Source: Bordetella ansorpii (lineage in GTDB: Bacteria > Pseudomonadota > Gammaproteobacteria > Burkholderiales > Burkholderiaceae_B). Taken from it: a DNA stretch of 64,000 bases. The translations under genes and the position numbers were made by a program. Shown one piece after another: positions 63,523-64,000 of the stretch. The stretch is from contig NZ_FKBS01000029.1 in the NCBI RefSeq assembly GCF_900078315.1, forward strand, positions 1 to 64,000, given 5' to 3'. The notes beneath the pieces were generated by a model that had not been told where the DNA came from, ran no database searches, and was given only the letters and a program-made list of their open reading frames with translations. Positions within the stretch are counted from its first letter, which is position 1; every line of letters begins with the position of its first letter.

Positions 63523-64000
63523 ATGACCGCCGCTTTCGACTGGCCCTACCCGACGCATATCGCCCATCGCGGCGGTGGCCGCCTGGCTCCCGAAAACACG
63601 CTGGCCGCCATGCGCACGGGCCGGCAGCACGGCTATCGCATGGCCGAGTTCGACGTGAAACTGAGCCGCGACGGCGTGGCGGTGCTGCTGCACGACGACG
63701 ACCTCGACCGCACGTCCAACGGCCACGGCCCGGCCAGGCTGCGCGACTACGTCGAGCTGGCGCAGCTGGACGCCGGCAGTTGGCACGGCCCGGAGTTCGC
63801 CGGCGAACCCATCCCCACTTTCGACGCCATCGCCCGCCAGGCCCTGGCCAACGGCATTGCCTGCAACGTCGAGATCAAACCCTGCCCCGGCCGCGACGCC
63901 GAGACCGGCACGGCCGTGGCGCTGCTGGCCCGGCGGTTCTGGCAAGGCGCGGCCGTGCCGCCCCTGCTGTCCTCGTTCTCGGAGACGGCGCTGGCCGCCG
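63523..64000 (+). CDS. ugpQ: Glycerophosphodiester phosphodiesterase, N-terminal part (cut by window edge)
   Basis: 159 codons of a GDPD reading off the right edge. The fold is clear: HIAHRGGGRLAPENT (catalytic His/Arg), EFDVKLSRDGVAVLLHDDD with LDRTSNG (metal-binding Glu/Asp and second His), and NVEIKP. It hydrolyses glycerophosphodiesters to glycerol 3-phosphate and an alcohol. The chosen ATG (63523) starts directly before the domain. An in-frame ATG at 63457 would add a short hydrophobic leader (MLAGPAALLCALFPRALARP), so a periplasmic form is possible. The remaining half is outside the window. Confidence 0.85.
   Translation, partial: MTAAFDWPYPTHIAHRGGGRLAPENTLAAMRTGRQHGYRMAEFDVKLSRDGVAVLLHDDDLDRTSNGHGPARLRDYVELAQLDAGSWHGPEFAGEPIPTFDAIARQALANGIACNVEIKPCPGRDAETGTAVALLARRFWQGAAVPPLLSSFSETALAA

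Overview
The window is GC-rich, densely coded chromosomal DNA from a betaproteobacterium of the Alcaligenaceae, most likely Bordetella or Achromobacter. The evidence is the gmk-rpoZ-spoT order, a MaeB/AMP nucleosidase neighbourhood, several tripartite tricarboxylate (Bug/TctC) receptors, TRAP transporters, and an unusual number of LysR regulators, each beside a small catabolic operon. I saw no tRNA, rRNA, CRISPR array, transposase or prophage gene. Both ends are cut inside genes: maeB on the left and a glycerophosphodiester phosphodiesterase on the right.

Layout. 1-6.3 kb: maeB start, a divergent LysR gene, AMP nucleosidase (amn), a small Cys/His-rich exported protein with a ZnuD-like TonB receptor (probable zinc uptake), and an NlpC/P60 peptidase. 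6.4-10.5 kb: an SDR, then the housekeeping set gmk-rpoZ-spoT. 10.7-12.3 kb: a DUF2167 protein coupled to an M50 protease-like membrane protein. 12.3-14.0 kb: three unrecognised genes, including a translationally coupled pair (Lys/Ala-tailed protein plus a TIR-like Rossmann protein) that could be a small defence module. 14.1-18.1 kb: a GlnQPH-type amino-acid ABC importer divergent from a C45 acyltransferase/amidohydrolase. 18.1-22.4 kb: fused 5-oxoprolinase with a MarR-like regulator.

22.5-35.3 kb: two TRAP systems running toward each other. The right-hand one (dctP-dctQ-dctM-DUF2848-amidase-DUF1445) looks like a complete import and hydrolysis operon. Together with the oxoprolinase and the D-glutamate-cyclase-related DUF1445 protein, it suggests metabolism of pyroglutamate- or amide-like compounds. 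LysR and XRE-cupin regulators follow. 35.5-40.6 kb: a MocR regulator, a LysR/LysE exporter pair, two further membrane proteins. 40.7-45.0 kb: a LysR-controlled cluster (two SDRs, a CMD protein, a Bug receptor). 45.1-49.5 kb: AhpD/CMD protein, epimerase-like oxidoreductase, Ohr/OsmC, LysR, cupin and an ECF41-type sigma factor with its C-terminal SnoaL-like domain. An ECF41-type promoter lies directly in front of the LysR gene. 49.6-57.9 kb: bestrophin, a Tat-exported hydrolase with an MBL-fold enzyme, small unknowns, a VOC protein, a Bug-GST-class II aldolase operon and a PaiB-like flavoprotein. 58.2-64 kb: DUF2059, EamA transporter, the conserved divergent ybbA/tesA pair, ppiD, and the partial phosphodiesterase.

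Regulatory DNA is the richest source of new observations. The clearest are the ECF41-type promoter, a MocR-like operator pattern shared by the MocR and PaiB promoters, and tandem palindromes in front of the oxoprolinase regulator. All functions are inferred from sequence reading alone; no database search was run.
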